From: Ruminococcaceae bacterium AM07-15
GTDB lineage: Bacteria > Bacillota > Clostridia > Oscillospirales > Butyricicoccaceae
NCBI GenBank assembly: GCA_003477405.1
Contig: QUDE01000004.1
Coordinates: forward strand, 158,176 to 222,175
Length of the DNA stretch: 64,000 nucleotides
Reading direction: 5' to 3'
The position numbers and the translations under genes are program-made. Shown here piece by piece: positions 61,077 to 64,000 of this stretch (positions are counted from its first letter, which is position 1; the number at the start of each line of letters is the position of its first letter). The notes under the pieces are model-generated. The model was not told where the DNA came from. It ran no database searches and saw nothing but the letters and a program-made list of their open reading frames with translations.

Positions 61077-62349
61077 TGATAAAGGGAAAATCATCGAGCC
61101 GGAATATTGCCGGGATTTCCTGTCCCGGCATCCAATGCGCTGCATCAATGATCGCTTTTATACTGTGGATGGCCCGTTGCCGGATGAGAGCAAATTGAAG
61201 CGGACAATTTATGAGGAAATCTCGCCCTGGCTTCATGCCAAGGTCGCACAGACGGTGGAGCAGGTGATTAAGGCGTTGAAGCTGGCTGCATACACAGACC
61301 CTCTTCCCCTGCAATGTGACCGCATCCATGTGGCGAACGGCACTTATTTTCTGGACGGTACATTCACAGAGGAAAAAGAGTATTGCAGCAACCGTCTGTC
61401 GGTATCCTATCGGGCAGATGCTCCTTCACCGGAACACTGGCTGTGCTTCCTTTCGGAACTGTTGGAGCCGGAGGATATTCCCGCCTTACAGGAGTATCTG
61501 GGCTACTGCCTGATTCCATCCACCAAAGGACAGAAAATGCTCATGCTGATCGGCAAGGGCGGCGAGGGCAAAAGCCGGATCGGTGTGGTGATGAACGCCA
61601 TTTTCGGGCTCAACATGAACACCACTTCCATCCAGAAGGTAGAAAACAACCGCTTCGCCAGAGCCGACCTGGAGGGCAAGCTTCTGATGGTGGACGATGA
61701 TCTGGACATGAATGCCTTGACCAAAACCAACTATGTAAAATCCATTGTGACAGCAGAACTGCGAATGGATTTGGAACGGAAGAAAGAACAGAGCTATCAG
61801 GGGCTGCTGTATGTGCGTTTTCTCTGCTTCGGCAACGGGGCATTGACTGCACTTCACGACCGCAGCGACGGTTTCTTTCGCCGCCAAATCATTCTGACCA
61901 CCAAGGACAAACCTTCGGATCGGTTCGATGACCCGTTTCTTGCTGAGAAATTGATTGCCGAAAAAGAGGGAATCTTCCTCTGGATGCTGGAGGGACTGCG
62001 GCGGCTGATCGCCAATCACTATCACTTTACCATTAGCCAGAGAGCCAGGGACAATATCTCTTCCGCAGTTCGGGATGCCAACAACATTCTGGACTTTCTT
62101 GATTCTGAGGGTTATGTGGCATTCAAGGCGGATTATGAAGCCAGTACCAAAAATCTGTATGCAGCCTATAAGCGGTGGTGTGAGGACAACGCAGAAAACC
62201 CACTATCCCCAAAGAGCTTCGCAAACCAGCTTAGCCAGAATGCTGAACGCTACCATTTGGAGCCGGTCAGCAATCTACACATCGGCGGCGGAAAACGGTG
62301 CCGGGGATATATGGGCATTTATATTCTGCTCTCGCCTATGGAGTTGTAA
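61054..62349 (+). CDS. Phage/plasmid primase-helicase of the P4/D5 type
   Basis: A 431-residue ATPase of the phage/plasmid primase family (P4 C-terminal/D5_N). The D5_N-like region is residues 60-150. The SF3 helicase core has Walker A LIGKGGEGKSRIG near residue 166, Walker B LLMVDDDLDM, and motif C-like FLCFGNGALTAL. A winged helix closes the C-terminus. It should unwind DNA at the element's origin. A GAGAGGAGCG site inside the primase gene precedes its ATG. Confidence 0.9.
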   Translation: MNNPVWIDDKGKIIEPEYCRDFLSRHPMRCINDRFYTVDGPLPDESKLKRTIYEEISPWLHAKVAQTVEQVIKALKLAAYTDPLPLQCDRIHVANGTYFLDGTFTEEKEYCSNRLSVSYRADAPSPEHWLCFLSELLEPEDIPALQEYLGYCLIPSTKGQKMLMLIGKGGEGKSRIGVVMNAIFGLNMNTTSIQKVENNRFARADLEGKLLMVDDDLDMNALTKTNYVKSIVTAELRMDLERKKEQSYQGLLYVRFLCFGNGALTALHDRSDGFFRRQIILTTKDKPSDRFDDPFLAEKLIAEKEGIFLWMLEGLRRLIANHYHFTISQRARDNISSAVRDANNILDFLDSEGYVAFKADYEASTKNLYAAYKRWCEDNAENPLSPKSFANQLSQNAERYHLEPVSNLHIGGGKRCRGYMGIYILLSPMEL

Positions 62350-62772
62350 TGAAACTTCAAAACCTTCTGTTCGTGCGTTCATGCGTTCCTAATCGGGTGC
62401 AGCCTGTGGAACGAAGGAACGCACGAACGCAAAAAATAGAAGTTCATTTTTTATTGTTCGGCTCAGAGGGCGCTCTAAAATCCGCACTTCCCAATCAATG
62501 GCTGTGCAAACAGTGAAAAACACTACCATAAGCAGAACACAAATCATCATTCGGTGATTTACAGAGTGGTGATGGTGGTATGCGGAAAGGTGGCTATTTT
62601 CACGGTTTCGCTTGTAAGCTCACCTAATCGTAAAGTCGATGGGGTGCTGTTGCGGGCAGTTCTTCATGGGCGCAATCCTGAGTGATCTTTTGAATGTTAT
62701 CCGTGTTTCTCGAGTCGTGCAGCGAATACGCTCCACGGTAAACTGACTTTACGAAAGAATGAGGTGTTTATT
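62350..62772. repeat. Intergenic region with 16-base inverted repeat of TGCGTTC units
   Basis: Just after the primase-helicase gene, TGCGTTCATGCGTTCC (62374-62389) and GGAACGCACGAACGCA (62416-62431) pair with one mismatch. Each arm is made of two heptamer-like TGCGTTC/GAACGCA units. The repeated units next to replication genes suggest an iteron-type origin or a protein-binding site. The rest of the region (to 62772) contains no gene that I can support. Confidence 0.55.
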
Positions 62773-62994
62773 ATGAAATCCAATTTGCGAAATGAAATCA
62801 AGTCGTACATCGTGCGTTCCGGCTACACGATGCAGGAAGTCGTTGACCGCCTTTCTGAGGATTACGGCTGGAGCGACAGCGTTTCCAACCTGTCCAACAA
62901 GCTCCAGCGGGAGTCTTTGCGGTATGTGGAGGCGGTACAGCTTGCTGACGCCCTTGGTTATGACCTGGTATGGCAGAAGCGGAGGGACAAATGA
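62773..62994 (+). CDS. Small DUF6471-like DNA-binding protein
   Basis: A 73-residue protein, MKSNLRNEIKSYIVRSGYTM, with QEVVDRLSEDYGW and NLSNKLQRESLRYVEAVQLA. It has the helix pattern of small repressor-type DNA-binding proteins (DUF6471-like) that are common directly upstream of mobilization genes in Clostridia elements. The ATG follows GAGGTG by seven bases; an in-frame GTG nine bases earlier is possible. It may repress the transfer operon. Confidence 0.75.
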   Translation: MKSNLRNEIKSYIVRSGYTMQEVVDRLSEDYGWSDSVSNLSNKLQRESLRYVEAVQLADALGYDLVWQKRRDK

Positions 62995-63028
62995 TAGCTA
63001 TCGTTCCTGCGGCCCGTCTCTCTCGTCC

Positions 63029-63300
63029 CCATAGCAACAAACGCAGTATTGCTATGGACAGGCGGCGAAAACATTCGATTTTTCGCTGCCGCCGGACAGC
63101 CGGTGTTTCACAAAACATCGGCTGTCCGGGCTGAACAACAGGAAACGATGCAGGCGGTTTCCGGGCAGTTCAGCAGCGGTCATCGCAATGACCGCAATTC
63201 CCCCGAGGGGAAGATTCCCCCACAGTGTGGGGGAAATGTCGCAAAGCGACAAAAGGGGAGCGGTCCGCAGGACCCCACGGCACTTTGCAGCCCTTCGGGA
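63029..63300. repeat. Hairpin-rich transfer region
   Basis: A series of hairpins precedes the relaxase gene: CCATAGCAA/TTGCTATGG (63029-63057), GGCGGCGAAAA paired with TTTTTCGCTGCC (63061-63090), CCGGACAGCCG/CGGCTGTCCGG (63092-63129), CCCCCACAGTGTGGGGG near 63216, and GTCGC-AAA-GCGAC near 63238. Such a row of dyads is expected at a transfer origin bound by accessory proteins. No gene fits in this stretch. Confidence 0.65.
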
Positions 63301-63303
63301 TGA

Positions 63304-63329
63304 AAGTGTCATAGTGGGTTATTACACTT
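63304..63329 (+). other. Predicted oriT nick region, pMV158/MobV type
   Basis: AAGTGT (63304-63309) and ACACTT (63324-63329) form a hairpin whose loop holds TAGTGGG-TTA. The MobV consensus known from pMV158 is TAGTGTG/TTA, so the nick is predicted between 63318 and 63319. It lies 64 bases before the start of the MobV relaxase gene. Confidence 0.7.
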
Positions 63330-63392
63330 CCCGCAGGAAGTGCATCCCCGTCTCTCAGCCGTCTGCCGCACAATGGAAAGGAGCTGATTTTT

Positions 63393-64000
63393 ATGGCCAG
63401 AAACGACGGAATCGACCGTACCTTTGCCCGTAACCAGGACTTGCCCACACTTGATGATGTGGCGAAAGTTCAGGAACATAACGAACGAGAAAAGGCCAGC
63501 TACTCCAACCAGGATATTGATACCGCCCAGACCCACCGGAATATCCACTTCAAAGCTCCCACCGACAGCTATGCCGCTATGTTCGATCAGATGATTGCCG
63601 ACGGCGTCATCTCCACCCGTGGCCTGAAAGCCGATGCGGTGAAATATGGGGAGCTGATTTTTGATGTGAACTCCGCTTACTTCCACAATCACGGCGGCTA
63701 CGAATATGCCAAGCAGTTCTACACCGACGCATACAAAGCAGCTGTGGAGATCGTGGGCGGTGAGCAGTACATCCTCTCTGCCGTCATGCACGCTGATGAA
63801 CGCAACCGGGCTATGTCGGAAGCTCTGGGGCAGGATGTGTACCACTACCACCTTCATGTGGTGTATGTCCCGGTGGTGGAAAAACAGATTCTCTGGTCGA
63901 AGCGGTGCAAGGATAAGTCCCTTGTGGGTACAGTCAAGGAAACGATCATGCAGGTCAGCCGGAGCAAAAAGTGGGAATCCAAGGTGGCTCTGGATGAGCA
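63393..64000 (+). CDS. MobV-family relaxase, partial
   Basis: The first 202 residues of a relaxase are present and the frame is open at the window end. It starts MARNDGIDRTFARNQDLPTL after AAAGGAG. The metal-binding motif is present in the MobV style: LSAVMHADERN followed by YHYHLHVVYVPVV, about residues 128-155. It would cut the nick region just upstream and pilot the strand in transfer. No type IV secretion gene is seen in the window. It differs strongly from the relaxase of element 1, so the two elements are not recent copies of each other. Confidence 0.88.
   Translation, partial: MARNDGIDRTFARNQDLPTLDDVAKVQEHNEREKASYSNQDIDTAQTHRNIHFKAPTDSYAAMFDQMIADGVISTRGLKADAVKYGELIFDVNSAYFHNHGGYEYAKQFYTDAYKAAVEIVGGEQYILSAVMHADERNRAMSEALGQDVYHYHLHVVYVPVVEKQILWSKRCKDKSLVGTVKETIMQVSRSKKWESKVALDE

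Larger units (their letters stand above)
45867..64000. mobile_element. Integrative mobilizable element 2 with defence island, left part
   Basis: Composition drops abruptly after 45866, and the genes change to element types: DUF6061-like and XRE proteins, a six-gene restriction-type operon, sigma-like and DUF6076-like proteins, CHC2 and D5 primases, and a MobV relaxase with a recognisable nick region. The first 12 bases, TCACATAGTTAA, are the inverse of the last 12 of element 1. A 19-base motif close by is shared with element 1's recombinase leader. No recombinase gene is seen inside the window. The right end is not included. Confidence 0.82.

Noticed and set aside
63029..63300. CRISPR array
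   Set aside because: There are many hairpins but no regularly spaced direct repeats, here or elsewhere in the window, and no cas genes.

Overview
The window comes from a spore-forming Clostridia chromosome, most likely an Oscillospirales-type gut anaerobe. Supporting signs are an alpha/beta-type small acid-soluble spore protein gene, GC-rich genes with AGGAGG-type ribosome sites, and anaerobe-typical families (EFR1 ferredoxin, C-GCAxxG-C-C protein, MalY/PatB-type lyase). Two foreign segments flank a native block of about 39 kb. Species cannot be read from the sequence.

Region 1 (1-6984) is the right part of an integrative mobilizable element. It begins inside a very AT-rich aminoglycoside resistance gene, the bifunctional AAC(6')/APH(2''). 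Next to it are an acetyltransferase gene and a SatA-like acetyltransferase fragment joined at a sharp base-composition break near 1570. Then come an XRE regulator, a cysteine-rich VLP protein, a short RepA_N-type initiator, a MobV relaxase, a small conserved protein and a large serine recombinase. The element ends near 6984 inside a chromosomal XRE regulator gene, of which only the 3' part is left here.

Region 2 (6985-45866) is native chromosome. It holds a membrane diguanylate cyclase, two MerR regulators with clear operator dyads, a lipoprotein, a run of small enzymes (SGNH hydrolase, deformylase, ArsC-type reductase), and a five-gene polar amino-acid ABC operon containing an M20 amidohydrolase. 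Further along are an ABC-class ATPase, an acetyltransferase, TspO, a ferredoxin protein, an exonuclease, a DNA glycosylase, an ABC exporter, an M32 carboxypeptidase, a GHL10-amidase fusion and a pyridoxamine kinase. A tRNA-Trp-Asp-Thr cluster follows, then a second diguanylate cyclase, an FAD/Rieske oxidoreductase, a cupin, a C-S lyase, a broken lipase gene and the spore protein. The block ends with a GGDEF-EAL protein and a PilZ receptor, so c-di-GMP signalling is a theme. Two intergenic sites carry the same short repeat element, each bracketed by direct copies of the local terminator hairpin.

Region 3 (45867-64000) is a second mobile element that interrupts the gene after the PilZ gene and runs off the window. 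Its first 12 bases match, inverted, the last 12 bases of the first element. It carries a compact defence operon: PLD-like/SNF2 helicase, DUF4391 protein, ATPase with an OLD-like nuclease-type C-terminal part, type III methyltransferase, HEPN-like protein and type III restriction subunit. After it come a sigma-like protein, a DUF6076-like protein, a CHC2 primase, a D5-type primase/helicase, a small DNA-binding-like protein and a partial MobV relaxase. Just upstream of that relaxase is a sequence closely resembling the pMV158-type nick site.
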